Assembly (NCBI RefSeq): GCF_001553935.1
Contig: NZ_CP014232.1
Location: 2,666,001 to 2,730,000, forward strand
Direction of reading: 5' to 3'
From: Actinomyces oris
GTDB lineage: Bacteria; Actinomycetota; Actinomycetes; Actinomycetales; Actinomycetaceae
Length of the DNA stretch: 64,000 nt
Shown: positions 16,489 to 28,467 of the stretch, piece by piece
Layout: each line of letters opens with the position of its first letter
Position numbering within the stretch: the stretch's first letter is position 1
Translations under genes and position numbers: made by a program
Notes under the pieces: generated by a model
What the model was told of the DNA's origin: nothing
The model's input: only the letters and a program-made list of their open reading frames with translations
The model's database searches: none

Positions 16489-16979
16489 TGACCGAGCATC
16501 CCGAGGAGGGCTCGCCCCACTCGAGCCCCGCATCGCGCCACCCGGTGACCGCTCGCACCAAGGCGCGCCGGCGTGCCATCGAGATCCTCTTCGAGGCCGA
16601 TCAGCGCGGGATGCTGAGCGCTGAGGGCGGTGAGGAGCTGCGCTCCTTCGCCCAGCTGCGCGCCGTCAGCTCGGCTAACCACACCGAGGCCCCTGCCTAC
16701 ACCCGAGAGATCCTCAACGGTGTGTGTGACCACATGGACGACGTCGATGAGACGATCCAGACATACGCCCAGGGATGGACCCTGGGGCGAATGCCGGCTG
16801 TCGACCGCGCCATTGCGCGAGTCGCCACCTGGGAGATCGTTTACAACGACGAGGTGGATGCACCGGTCGCCGTGGATGAGGCCATGACGCTGAGCCGGAT
16901 GCTCTCCACTGACGAGTCACCCAGGTACCTCGGAGGACTTCTGGGGCGTATCGGGGACCTCGCCGATACCTTGCGATGA
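16488..16979 (+). CDS. nusB: Transcription antitermination protein NusB
   Basis: The 163-residue all-helical protein shows TARTKARRRAIEILFEADQRG at the N-terminus, then YTREILNGV, WTLGRMPAVDRAIARVATWEI and the C-terminal PVAVDEAMTLSRMLSTDESPRYLGGLLGRI. It binds boxA RNA with NusE (S10) and is needed for rRNA antitermination. Its ATG overlaps the efp TGA. It ends this operon: a long hairpin starts 15 bases after the stop. Confidence 0.96.
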   Translation: MTEHPEEGSPHSSPASRHPVTARTKARRRAIEILFEADQRGMLSAEGGEELRSFAQLRAVSSANHTEAPAYTREILNGVCDHMDDVDETIQTYAQGWTLGRMPAVDRAIARVATWEIVYNDEVDAPVAVDEAMTLSRMLSTDESPRYLGGLLGRIGDLADTLR

Positions 16980-16993
16980 GACGTCTAGCGACG

Positions 16994-17031
16994 GGCTCAC
17001 GGCATGGGGAGGATTCCCTATGCCGTGAGCC
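16994..17031 (+). terminator. Hairpin after nusB, first of three related copies
   Basis: Perfect 12-base arms at 16994-17005 and 17020-17031 extend inward by several further pairs. Related hairpins occur near 18048-18090 and 18890-18926, each just upstream of a member of the membrane-protein triplet, so this unit is part of the duplicated cassette as well as a likely terminator. Confidence 0.65.
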
Positions 17032-17054
17032 GCGCCCGTCTGGCACCGGTGGCC

Positions 17055-17060
17055 TAGGCT
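17055..17060 (+). promoter_or_regulatory. Cassette promoter copy 1 (TAGGCT)
   Basis: TAGGCT lies 34 bases upstream of the GTG at 17095. The same box and the flanking sequence recur before the other two cassette genes. A GGAG site 6 bases before each start is also shared. Confidence 0.55.
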
Positions 17061-17094
17061 GAGGCCGTCCCCTCTGCCAATGCTGGAGTACCCC

Positions 17095-17949
17095 GTGAGT
17101 CAGCTACCTCCCCAGGATCCCAACGACTACCCCTACATCACGGGCATCGGCGCCTCGCAGGACGGGGCAAGTGGCGTCGAGAAGCCTGCAGCAGTGCTGG
17201 CCGGCCCCCACGGGGCCGGCTACCCCTGGGCGGCATCGGGAATGGCCTACCCCGCCGGGCCCTATCCCTTCGGAGGCCTCCCGCCGTCATCAGCAGCGCC
17301 CGGAGGTCATCCGTGGAACGGACCCATGCCTGTTCCTTACGGCCCCTACCCCCCGATGGGACTGGCCCCGGTACCTGTATTCGCCTGGAACGACCCGGTC
17401 GGCACATGCGAGCGCAAGCGTTCCGCGACCCGCAAGGTCTCGCTCGCCAGCGGCATCATCGGGGTCATTACCATGACGATCCAGATGATCATCGTCGTCA
17501 CCATGTTCCTCGCCATCGGGTACGTGGGGCACCAGAGCCCGTTCGTGCTGTTCGTATCGCTTCTCATCGTCGTCTTCGTCCCGATGGTCGTCGGCCTCGG
17601 TTGGATCCTCACCTTCATCCTGGCTCTCGTCGCCTGCGTTCAGGCCCGTTCCCGCATGCCTCAGGTCCAGCCTGATGGATGGGTTCAGGCCAAGAAGCCG
17701 ACGCTGGCCCTGCTGGTCACGAGCATCGTGGCAGGACTGCCCACCCTCATCATGTACGTGGTATTGAGTGAGGGGCTCTCGGGCGGCGGCACTGCTGAGT
17801 TCATTGATGGCTTCCTAGAGCCACTGCTCATGGTCTTCGGACTGACCCAGCTCCTGATCGCGGTGGGTTTCGTCTTTCTTCTCCGTATGAGCAAGGCGCT
17901 GGACCCGGCGGTCAGAGTGTCTCAGGCCCCGAGAGCGCAGTCCGCATGA
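17095..17949 (+). CDS. Proline-rich four-helix membrane protein, paralogue 1
   Basis: I do not recognise an enzyme family. The 284-residue protein begins with about 100 Pro/Gly/Tyr-rich residues (YPYITG, GPYPFGGLPP, PVPYGPYPPMG), then a conserved NDPV...RKRSATRKVS stretch and four membrane segments, with the loop SRMPQVQPDGWVQAK between the second and third. The layout resembles the many actinobacterial small membrane proteins with a Pro-rich cytoplasmic head. The GTG start is preferred over the ATG at 17080 because GGAG lies 6 bases before it, exactly as in the two paralogues downstream. This copy has the longest N-terminal region. Confidence 0.8.
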   Translation: MSQLPPQDPNDYPYITGIGASQDGASGVEKPAAVLAGPHGAGYPWAASGMAYPAGPYPFGGLPPSSAAPGGHPWNGPMPVPYGPYPPMGLAPVPVFAWNDPVGTCERKRSATRKVSLASGIIGVITMTIQMIIVVTMFLAIGYVGHQSPFVLFVSLLIVVFVPMVVGLGWILTFILALVACVQARSRMPQVQPDGWVQAKKPTLALLVTSIVAGLPTLIMYVVLSEGLSGGGTAEFIDGFLEPLLMVFGLTQLLIAVGFVFLLRMSKALDPAVRVSQAPRAQSA

Positions 17950-18047
17950 CTTCCGGGCGATGAGAACTTGGTGGCCGGCGAGTTACTGCGATGCGCTTTG
18001 AGGTTGATCCGTGCGGGGTGCTGAGCGCCGAGCCATGGAGCGAGGGG

Positions 18048-18090
18048 CTTGCGGCATGGGGTGGACTCCCTATGCCCTGAGCTGTGCCCA
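18048..18090 (+). repeat. Cassette hairpin copy 2
   Basis: The sequence matches the hairpin after nusB (GGCATGGGG...CCCTATGCC core) but the outer arms are less perfect. It follows the first cassette gene by about 100 bases. Confidence 0.5.
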
Positions 18091-18106
18091 TCCGACGCCG
18101 GTCGCC

Positions 18107-18112
18107 TAGGCT
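18107..18112 (+). promoter_or_regulatory. Cassette promoter copy 2 (TAGGCT)
   Basis: TAGGCT lies 40 bases before the ATG at 18153, in sequence nearly identical to the promoter of the first copy. Confidence 0.5.
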
Positions 18113-18152
18113 GAGGGCCACCCACCCCTCTCTGCCGATGCCGGAGTACCCC

Positions 18153-18845
18153 ATGAGCCACCTACCTCCCCAGAATCCCCATGACTACCCCCGGATCGAG
18201 GGCGCCGACTACCTGCGGAACACCCCCATGCCGGTTCCTTACGGCCGCTACGCCTCCTCAATGGGGAACCCTCCAATGGGGCAGAATCCTCCTGTTGCTG
18301 GCTTCGGCTCGAACGACCCTGTGCTGATGGAGGTTCAGCGCAAGCGCTCCACGACCCGCAAGGTCTCGGTCTCAAGCTGCACCATCGGGCTCATCACCAT
18401 GCTCATTCAGGTGTTCATCACGACTTTCTTATTCGCCGCTAATATTTTGCCGTTCCTGGGTTTCGCACTCCTTGCCGTTCTTATGATGATCGCCGGCCCA
18501 TTCGTCGTTGGCCTCGTGTGGGTCGCTACGTTCATCGTCGCTCTCATCGCTTGTATTCGGGCTCATTCCCGCACGCCTCGGGTTCAGCCTGATGGATGGG
18601 TCGAGGCCAAGATGCCAACGTCGGCAATGCTGGCCGCGAGTATCGTGGCGGGACTTCCCACCCTCGTCTTTTATGCCACTTTGTACTTGCTGATCCGCCA
18701 GGGCATCGATGATGGGTACTCCCACACCACCGTCTTCAATTCAATGCTTCTTGCCTGCGACCTGGTGGAGGCTCTCATCGCGGTGGGCATCTTCTATCTT
18801 CTCCGTAGGAGCATGGCATTGGACCCATTGGTGAGAGTGTCTTAG
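18153..18845 (+). CDS. Proline-rich four-helix membrane protein, paralogue 2
   Basis: The 230-residue protein is a tandem paralogue of the preceding gene. It shares the opening SHLPPQNPHDYP, a shorter Pro-rich head, NDPVLMEVQRKRSTTRKVS, four membrane segments and the loop SRTPRVQPDGWVEAK. The ATG at 18153 has GGAG 6 bases upstream, and an upstream ATG at 18084 is in frame but lies before the promoter box. Base composition is less GC-rich than in the housekeeping genes around it. The function is unknown; the basic RKRS stretch next to the first helix suggests the head stays in the cytoplasm. Confidence 0.78.
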   Translation: MSHLPPQNPHDYPRIEGADYLRNTPMPVPYGRYASSMGNPPMGQNPPVAGFGSNDPVLMEVQRKRSTTRKVSVSSCTIGLITMLIQVFITTFLFAANILPFLGFALLAVLMMIAGPFVVGLVWVATFIVALIACIRAHSRTPRVQPDGWVEAKMPTSAMLAASIVAGLPTLVFYATLYLLIRQGIDDGYSHTTVFNSMLLACDLVEALIAVGIFYLLRRSMALDPLVRVS

Positions 18846-18889
18846 TCGCCAGGAGCTCGAATGCTGAGCGGCTGAGGCACGGATTGAGG

Positions 18890-18926
18890 GGCTCGTGGCA
18901 TGGGGCGGGCTCCCTATGTCGTGAGC
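18890..18926 (+). repeat. Cassette hairpin copy 3
   Basis: This is the third copy of the hairpin (GCTCGTGGCATGGGG pairing with CTCCCTATGTCGTGAGC with a few mismatches), between the second and third paralogues. Confidence 0.5.
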
Positions 18927-18950
18927 TGTGCCCATCCGACGCGGATGACC

Positions 18951-18956
18951 TAGGCT
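18951..18956 (+). promoter_or_regulatory. Cassette promoter copy 3 (TAGGCT)
   Basis: TAGGCT lies 34 bases before the ATG at 18991, with the same flanks as in the other two copies. Confidence 0.5.
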
Positions 18957-18990
18957 GAGGCCATCCCCTCTACCGATGCTGGAGTAACCC

Positions 18991-19611
18991 ATGCCTATTC
19001 CTGACGGTCGCTACATCCCTCCGATGGGGCAGACGCCTGCTCCTGCCTTCGGCTGGAACGACCCGGTCCTGACGATGGTTCAGCGCAAGCGCTCCGCGAC
19101 CCGCAAGGTCTCGGTCGCCGGCGGCATCATCGGGCTCATCACCATGATCATCCAGATGATCTTTACCACCACCTTTCTCGCCTTGCTCATCACCCACGGG
19201 GAGTACGACCTGCCGTTCGGATTCTTTGCCCTTTTCGTTGTGCTCGTCACCCCGTATATCGTTGGTATTGCTTGGGTTGCTACGTTCATCCTTGCTCTCA
19301 TCGCTTGTATTCGGGCACATTCCCGGACGCCTCAGGTTCAGCCTGATGGATGGGTCGAGGCCAAGATGCCAACGTCGGCTCTGCTGGCCGCGAGTGTCGT
19401 GGCGGGACTTCCCATATTCATCATTTGTGTCGTTTGGCCTTTGACGGCCTTGTCTGGCTCCACTCTTGAACCACTGCTTGAACCACTGCTTGTCGTCTGC
19501 GACCTGGTGGAGGTTCTGATCGCAGTGGGGCTCGTGTTTTTTCTCCGTATGAATAAGGCGCTGGACCCGGCGGTCAGAGCGTCTCAGGCCCCGGGAACGC
19601 AGCCAGCATGA
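18991..19611 (+). CDS. Proline-rich four-helix membrane protein, paralogue 3 (mosaic)
   Basis: The 206-residue protein is the shortest of the three. It lacks the LPPQ opening and starts PIPDGRYIPPMGQ, then has NDPVLTMVQRKRSATRKVS and four membrane segments. Its centre (about 19291-19411) is almost the same DNA as 18540-18660 in paralogue 2, while its last 57 bases match the end of paralogue 1 (17893-17949) better. That mosaic pattern suggests recombination among the copies. GGAG precedes the ATG by 6 bases. The function is unknown. Confidence 0.78.
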   Translation: MPIPDGRYIPPMGQTPAPAFGWNDPVLTMVQRKRSATRKVSVAGGIIGLITMIIQMIFTTTFLALLITHGEYDLPFGFFALFVVLVTPYIVGIAWVATFILALIACIRAHSRTPQVQPDGWVEAKMPTSALLAASVVAGLPIFIICVVWPLTALSGSTLEPLLEPLLVVCDLVEVLIAVGLVFFLRMNKALDPAVRASQAPGTQPA

Positions 19612-19652
19612 TTTGTTCCCGGGCCCGATGAGAACAACGGGCGCTGCATCAA

Positions 19653-20516
19653 CTACTCATCCATGGCCCGCACGACGATGTAGTCAATATCCACCTGGGC
19701 CTGCGTGAAGCCCTCGTGCTTGAGTCGTCCCCGGTGGATGCTTCCGCTGTGCGTGGTCAGGCAGATGTGGTACGCAGCGTCGTCACCGAAGCAGGCATCG
19801 AACTCCTGCTGCGATGCTGAACGCAAGACCTCATGGTAGGGCTGACCGTCAAAGAGGAAGAGAATGCTCTCGGGGGTCTTCTCCATCCCGTAGGTGTGCC
19901 ACTGGGTGAGATCGGGCCGCGGTGAGACCCCCAGGTTGCTGCCTTTGCCCCCCGCCTGGCCGTAGTGCACAGTCGACTCGGCGATACCGGTGGCACTGCC
20001 GCCGCCGTAGGTCTCCACAACATCGATCTCGCCGCCGTTACCGCCGTCGTCCGCCCGCAACCAGATGCCGGCGAAGAGTCCCTCGGCCGACTGAGGGAAG
20101 CGTGCCCGGGTCTCCAAGGAGCCGTAGACGAAGGAGAACAGCCCTTGTGTGGTGACAAATGCCTGGTCGACGTAGCGCAGGGTCGGCTCCTTGTCGAAGC
20201 GGTTCTGGAAGCCCTTGAGGGGGGTGGCCCGCTTGCGCCACAGGACGTGCCCGACGCCGTTGCTGACGCTGTGGGTGTCATGGGTGAACACCCCCCAGTC
20301 GTAGCTGGCACAGGACTCGGGCTCAGAGCGGTTGTCCCGCCATCGTGACGGGGAGAAGTCCGATCCGTCAGAGAACTGCTCATTGAAGATGACGCTGCTG
20401 AAATCGTAGGACGACTCCGCCGCCGCTGCCGGCAAGGGGGAGGTGAGACCGGCGGCGGCCAGTCCTGCTCCGGCGCCGAGGCCGGTGATGATCGAACGTC
20501 GAGTAGGGAGTTCCAT
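19653..20516 (-). CDS. Secreted glycoside hydrolase family 16-like protein
   Basis: The 287-residue protein starts with a twin-arginine style signal (TRRSIITGLGAGAGLAAAGL, then an Ala-rich cleavage region near residue 33). The mature part is a beta-jelly-roll of the GH16/concanavalin-like group: NEQFSDGSDFSPSRW, the active-site motif EIDVVE with E163, D165 and E168, and QWHTYGMEKTPESILFLFDG. GH16 enzymes cut beta-1,3/1,4-glucans and related polymers, so this could act on plaque or dietary glucans; the substrate is not readable. The start at 20516 has AGGA 8 bases upstream, and an in-frame ATG at 20582 would bury the signal. It faces the cassette genes and sits alone in the accessory insert. 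Confidence 0.85.
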   Translation of the reverse strand: MELPTRRSIITGLGAGAGLAAAGLTSPLPAAAAESSYDFSSVIFNEQFSDGSDFSPSRWRDNRSEPESCASYDWGVFTHDTHSVSNGVGHVLWRKRATPLKGFQNRFDKEPTLRYVDQAFVTTQGLFSFVYGSLETRARFPQSAEGLFAGIWLRADDGGNGGEIDVVETYGGGSATGIAESTVHYGQAGGKGSNLGVSPRPDLTQWHTYGMEKTPESILFLFDGQPYHEVLRSASQQEFDACFGDDAAYHICLTTHSGSIHRGRLKHEGFTQAQVDIDYIVVRAMDE

Positions 20517-20845
20517 GAGGGCATTCCTTGCTTGAGAAGAAGTCGCTGGCGCAGCAGCAACACCGGACCGTGCCTGCTCCACGACATCGTTCAGCTCTCA
20601 ATCGGGCTCAGATGGATCCGGCACTCACTTCTCAAGCTCTCGACATGTTGTGACGATCTCGCAGTCAGCGTCTGACGACGCCTGAGCATTGGGCTAAGAC
20701 TAGACATTGTTACGGAAGGTTTGTAGGTGCGAAACACGTCCGGCTGCGACGTGAGTCAGATTCTGAGCCGATCCACAGTCGTTGGCGTGACCTTCGTCTC
20801 TGAAGGTCGTGCTGTGTGGGCAAGCACATCCCGCCGGAGGTGACG
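20517..20845. other. Intergenic region between the divergent GH16-like gene and pyrR
   Basis: No gene is supported in these 329 bases. They must hold the promoter of the GH16-like gene. A palindromic stretch GCGTCTGACGACGC (5-4-5 arms) lies at 20668-20681 and could be an operator. The stretch 20690-20740 is notably AT-richer than its surroundings. Confidence 0.4.
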
Positions 20846-20907
20846 TAGACTCGATGGCGACCAACATCCTTTAAGTCCGTCCAGAGAGGCGGGGAAGGAG
20901 GCCTGAA
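20846..20907 (+). promoter_or_regulatory. pyr operon promoter and PyrR-binding RNA leader
   Basis: A -10 box TAGACT (20846-20851) would start a leader of about 50 bases. The leader carries AGTCC-x-TCCAGAGAGGC (20874-20890), the conserved PyrR-binding sequence of pyr leaders, directly followed by the ribosome site GGGGAAGGAGG (20891-20901) and the pyrR ATG. There is no room for a terminator, so PyrR bound to UMP should block translation, as described for mycobacterial pyrR. The regulation mode is inferred from the overlap. Confidence 0.85.
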
Positions 20908-21585
20908 ATGGCCGAAAGTTTGTCAGGCGCCTTGAGCGCACCAACCCAGGGCAAGGAGATCCTCGGACCTCCCGATATAGCCCGTTCCCTGTTCCGTATC
21001 GCGCACGAGATTCTGGAACGCAACCACGGGACGCAGGACATCGTCGTCCTCGGGATCCCCAGTGGGGGAGCACCACTCGCGCACAGACTCGTGGAGGCGC
21101 TTGCTGTCGCCGCGGGAGAAGGGACGCAGTGGTCCGAGCAGGCGGGACAGGCGCGGGCCGATGCCGCCAATGCCAAGGTCCCGGTCGGCACCCTGGACAT
21201 CACCATGTACCGCGATGACCTGGGACGTCACCCGATCCGAGTTCCCCGTCCCACGGAGATCCCCCAGGGCGGCATCGACGGCAAAGTCGTCATCCTCGTT
21301 GACGACGTCCTCTACTCCGGGCGCACCATCCGGGCCGCCCTCGACGCCCTGGGCGCCATCGGCCGCCCCCGGGCCGTGCAACTAGCCACACTCGTGGACC
21401 GCGGACACCGCGAGCTGCCCATCCGAGCCGACTACGTGGGTAAGAACCTGCCGACCTCCCGCTCTGAGAAAGTCGTGGTGTCCCTGACCGAGCTCGGCGC
21501 CTCCACCGACGCCGTCACCATCGTCCCCGCAGACGTCCCCACTGAGCGTTCGAGTGAGCGCAGCAACCAGGAGGCCACCCGATGA
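20908..21585 (+). CDS. pyrR: Bifunctional pyr operon regulator / uracil phosphoribosyltransferase
   Basis: The 225-residue protein has the type I phosphoribosyltransferase fold with the PRPP loop [13 protein letters not shown] (128-140), [25 protein letters not shown] and the C-terminal VVVSLTE. PyrR binds the leader RNA when UMP is plentiful and also has weak uracil phosphoribosyltransferase activity. It is longer than typical (about 180-190 residues), with extra residues near 70-90 and at the C-terminus. It is the first gene of pyrR-pyrB-pyrC-carA-carB-pyrF; its stop overlaps pyrB by 4 bases. Confidence 0.96.
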   Translation: MAESLSGALSAPTQGKEILGPPDIARSLFRIAHEILERNHGTQDIVVLGIPSGGAPLAHRLVEALAVAAGEGTQWSEQAGQARADAANAKVPVGTLDITMYRDDLGRHPIRVPRPTEIPQGGIDGKVVILVDDVLYSGRTIRAALDALGAIGRPRAVQLATLVDRGHRELPIRADYVGKNLPTSRSEKVVVSLTELGASTDAVTIVPADVPTERSSERSNQEATR

Positions 21586-22571
21586 AGCACCTGCTCTCCG
21601 CCAAGGACCTGACCCACGACGAGGCGGTCATGGTCCTGGACACCGCCGAGGCGATGGCCGCCACCCAGCGTCATGCGGTCAAGAAGCTTCCGACGCTGCG
21701 CGGCAAGACCGTGGTGAACCTCTTCTTCGAGGACTCCACCCGCACCAGGCTCTCCTTCGAGGCCGCCGCCAAGCGCCTGAGCGCCGACGTCATCAACTTC
21801 TCGGCCAAGGGCTCCTCACTGTCCAAGGGTGAGTCCCTCAAGGACACCGCCCAGACGATCATGGCCATGGGGGCGGACGCCGTCGTCGTGCGCCACTCCG
21901 CCTGCGGCGCCGCACACCTGCTGGCCCACGCCGGCTGGATCAACGTGCCGGTCCTCAACGCCGGTGACGGCACCCACCAGCACCCCACTCAGGCCCTTCT
22001 GGACGCCATGACGCTGCGACGCTGGTACGTGCCCGGAGCGCCAGCCACAGCGGACGGCAGCCCCGCCCCGCAGGGGCGCGACCTGGAGGGCGCCCGCCTC
22101 ATCATCGTGGGAGACGTCCTGCACTCCCGGGTGGCCCGTTCCAACGTGGACCTCATGACGGCGCTCGGCGCCAAGGTCACGCTCGTGGCGCCTCCCACAC
22201 TGCTGCCCGTCGGTATGGACGACTGGCCCTGCGAGGTCTCCTACAACCTCGATGAGGCGATCGAGGAGATCCAGCCCGACGCCGTCATGATGCTGCGCGT
22301 CCAGCGTGAGCGCATGAGTGCCGCAGGAGGGGGCTTCTTCCCGAGCCCTGGCGAGTACTCCAGCGTCTACGGCCTCACTTCCGCCCGTCGCCGGGCCATG
22401 CCGGAGCACGCGATCGTCATGCACCCCGGCCCCATGAACCGCGGCCTCGAGATCACCGCCGAGGCCGCCGACGACCCCCGCTCGCGCATTATCGAGCAGG
22501 TCGGCAACGGAGTCTCCGTCCGTATGGCCGCCCTCTACCTCCTCCTCGCTGACGAAGGGAACCAGCTGTGA
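21582..22571 (+). CDS. pyrB: Aspartate carbamoyltransferase catalytic subunit
   Basis: The 329-residue enzyme joins carbamoyl phosphate and aspartate. The carbamoyl-phosphate motif STRTR is at 52-56 ([11 protein letters not shown]), followed by [37 protein letters not shown] and [10 protein letters not shown]. No pyrI regulatory subunit gene is next to it, as usual in actinobacteria. It overlaps pyrR (ATGA) and pyrC by 4 bases each, so translation of the operon is coupled throughout. Confidence 0.98.
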   Translation: MKHLLSAKDLTHDEAVMVLDTAEAMAATQRHAVKKLPTLRGKTVVNLFFEDSTRTRLSFEAAAKRLSADVINFSAKGSSLSKGESLKDTAQTIMAMGADAVVVRHSACGAAHLLAHAGWINVPVLNAGDGTHQHPTQALLDAMTLRRWYVPGAPATADGSPAPQGRDLEGARLIIVGDVLHSRVARSNVDLMTALGAKVTLVAPPTLLPVGMDDWPCEVSYNLDEAIEEIQPDAVMMLRVQRERMSAAGGGFFPSPGEYSSVYGLTSARRRAMPEHAIVMHPGPMNRGLEITAEAADDPRSRIIEQVGNGVSVRMAALYLLLADEGNQL

Positions 22572-23890
22572 CCTCCCACCTCCTGACCGGTGTCCGCCCC
22601 TACGGCGAGGACCCCACTGACATTCTCATTACCGACGGCACCATCACCGCCATCGGCCCTGACGCAGCGGCGAAGGCCCCGGCCGATGTCCAGCGCCATG
22701 ACCTGGACGGGCTCATCGCATTGCCCGGGCTCGTCGATATCCACACTCACCTGCGCGAGCCCGGAGGGGAGTCCGCCGAGACCATCTACTCCGGTACCCG
22801 CGCCGCAGCCGTCGGCGGCTACACCGCCGTCTTCGCGATGGCCAACACCACGCCCGTCCAGGACAATGCCGGTGTCGTGGAGCAGGTGCTGCGGCTGGGC
22901 CGTGAAGCCGGCTGGGTGGACGTCCATCCGGTGGGCGCAGTCTCAGCGGGACTGGCTGGCGAGCACCTGTCCGACATGGGTGCCATGGCCACCTCCGCCG
23001 CCCGAGTGCGGGTCTTCTCCGATGACGGCAAGTGCGTCTCCGACCCCGTCCTCATGCGCAGGGCCCTGGAGTACGTCAAGTCCTTCGACGGCGTCATCGC
23101 CCAGCACGCACAGGATCCCCGCCTCACCGAGGGATCCCAGATGCACGAGGGCGTCGTCTCCGCCGAGCTGGGACTGCGCGGCTGGCCGGCAGTGGCGGAG
23201 GAGTCGATCATCGCCCGCGACGTCCTGCTGGCAGAGCACGTCGGCTCGCGTCTGCACGTGTGCCACCTGTCCACTGCGGGCAGCGTCGGCATCATCCGCT
23301 GGGCCAAGTCCCGCGGCATCAATGTCACCGCTGAGGTCACGCCGCACCACCTCCTGCTGACTGACGAGATGGCCCGCACCTACTCCCCGCTGTACAAGGT
23401 CAACCCCCCGCTGCGCACGGCCGAGGACGTCGAGGCGGTTCGCGAGGCCCTGGCCGATGGCACCATCGACGTCGTCGGCACCGACCACGCCCCGCACCCG
23501 GTGGAGGACAAGGACTGCGAGTGGCAGGCCGGAGCCTTCGGCATGACCGGCCTGGAGACCGCACTGAGCGTCCTGATCGAGACGATGGTCGCCCCCGGCC
23601 GCATGACCTGGCGCGACATCGCCCGGGCCATGTCCTCGACCCCCGCCCGCATCGGCCGCCTGAGCGACCAGGGCTGCGAGCTCGAGGTCGGTGCCCCGGC
23701 CAACATCACTGTGGTCGACCCCGAGGTGCGCCGCACCGTCGACGCCTCCGCCCAGTGGACCAGCTCCACCAACACCCCCTACGCCGGGATGGAGCTGCCG
23801 GGACAGGTCATGGCCACCTTCCTCCACGGCTGCCCCACCGTGCTCGACGGCGCTCCCGTTGAGGCTCCCGCCGGCTCAGCTCATGCCTGA
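22568..23890 (+). CDS. pyrC: Dihydroorotase
   Basis: The 440-residue class I dihydroorotase closes the pyrimidine ring. Metal ligands are visible in [10 protein letters not shown] (His59, His61), [19 protein letters not shown] and the Asp of GTDHAPH. The GTG start lies on the pyrB stop. The carA ATG sits 8 bases inside its 3' end. Confidence 0.97.
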   Translation: MTSHLLTGVRPYGEDPTDILITDGTITAIGPDAAAKAPADVQRHDLDGLIALPGLVDIHTHLREPGGESAETIYSGTRAAAVGGYTAVFAMANTTPVQDNAGVVEQVLRLGREAGWVDVHPVGAVSAGLAGEHLSDMGAMATSAARVRVFSDDGKCVSDPVLMRRALEYVKSFDGVIAQHAQDPRLTEGSQMHEGVVSAELGLRGWPAVAEESIIARDVLLAEHVGSRLHVCHLSTAGSVGIIRWAKSRGINVTAEVTPHHLLLTDEMARTYSPLYKVNPPLRTAEDVEAVREALADGTIDVVGTDHAPHPVEDKDCEWQAGAFGMTGLETALSVLIETMVAPGRMTWRDIARAMSSTPARIGRLSDQGCELEVGAPANITVVDPEVRRTVDASAQWTSSTNTPYAGMELPGQVMATFLHGCPTVLDGAPVEAPAGSAHA

Positions 23891-25106
23891 GCTGAGCCAC
23901 CGCCCAGCCGCCCTCCTCGTGCTGGAGGACGGCTGGGCCCTGCGGGGCCGCAGCTACGGGGCCCAAGGGCGCACCATTGGAGAGATCGTCTTCTCCACCG
24001 GGATGACCGGGTACCAGGAAACACTGACCGATCCCTCCTACCACCGCCAGATCGTCGTGCAGACCGCGCCACACATCGGTAACACCGGGGTCAACGACGA
24101 GGACGCCGAGTCGGACCGTATCTGGGTGGCCGGCTACGTCGTACGCGAGCCTGCTCGGCGGGCCTCCAGCTGGCGCTCCCGTCGGGAGCTGGAGGACGAT
24201 CTGCGTGACGCCGGCATCGTTGGCCTCTGCGAGGTCGACACCCGGGCCCTGACCCGGCATCTGCGCGAGGCGGGTGCGATGCGTGGCGGCATCTTCTCCG
24301 GGGACGCCCTGCCTGCCGGAGGCACTGACCCCGGTGGTCCCAGCCAGGCCTGCATCGACATCTGCCTGGAGGCCGTGCGCAGCGAACCGCCCATGAGCGG
24401 CCGCGCCCTGGCCGCCGAGGTGACCACTCCCTCCGGCTACGTCGTCGAGCCCACCGGACCGGCCGAGGGACAGGAGCCGGTCGCGGTGCTGGTCGCCATC
24501 GACCTGGGCATCAAGTCCCGCACCCCGTGGCAGTTCGCCGAGCGCGGCGTACGCGTCCACGTCCTGCCCCAGTCCACGACTCTGTCCGAGATTCTTGCCC
24601 TCAGACCCGATGGCGTCCTGTTCTCCAACGGCCCCGGAGACCCGGGGACAGCCGACGCCGAGATCGAGCTCCTGCGAGGCGTCCTCGACGCACGCATTCC
24701 CTTCTTCGGCATTTGCTTGGGCAATCAGCTCCTGGGACGTGCCCTGGGCTACGGCACCTACAAGCTCGCTTACGGGCACCGCGGTGTCAACCAGCCCGTT
24801 GTGGACCGCGCCACCGGAAAGGTGGAGATCACGGCCCACAACCACGGCTTCGCCGTCGACGCCCCCATCGATGAGCCCTCCGTCGCCCCCTTCGACAACG
24901 GTCGCTACGGCCGGGTGGAGGTCTCCCACCTGGGACTCAATGACGGTGTGGTTGAAGGGCTACGGGCGCTGGATCTGCCGGCCTTCTCCGTCCAGTACCA
25001 CCCCGAGGCCGCTGCTGGACCCCATGACGCCGAGCACCTCTTCGACCGATTCATCCGCCTCATGCGGGAGCACCGCCGGGGCCAGGACCGCGAGGACACG
25101 AACTGA
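23883..25106 (+). CDS. carA: Carbamoyl-phosphate synthase small subunit (glutaminase)
   Basis: The 407-residue subunit frees ammonia from glutamine for CarB. It has the CPSase small-chain N-terminal domain ([43 protein letters not shown]) and the class I amidotransferase domain with the nucleophile Cys278 in [10 protein letters not shown] and the His/Glu pair in [13 protein letters not shown]. The start at 23883 is the first that begins the domain; it overlaps pyrC by 8 bases. carB follows after one base. Confidence 0.97.
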   Translation: MPELSHRPAALLVLEDGWALRGRSYGAQGRTIGEIVFSTGMTGYQETLTDPSYHRQIVVQTAPHIGNTGVNDEDAESDRIWVAGYVVREPARRASSWRSRRELEDDLRDAGIVGLCEVDTRALTRHLREAGAMRGGIFSGDALPAGGTDPGGPSQACIDICLEAVRSEPPMSGRALAAEVTTPSGYVVEPTGPAEGQEPVAVLVAIDLGIKSRTPWQFAERGVRVHVLPQSTTLSEILALRPDGVLFSNGPGDPGTADAEIELLRGVLDARIPFFGICLGNQLLGRALGYGTYKLAYGHRGVNQPVVDRATGKVEITAHNHGFAVDAPIDEPSVAPFDNGRYGRVEVSHLGLNDGVVEGLRALDLPAFSVQYHPEAAAGPHDAEHLFDRFIRLMREHRRGQDREDTN

Positions 25107-25107
25107 C

Positions 25108-28463
<3,356 letters not shown>

Positions 28464-28467
<4 letters not shown>

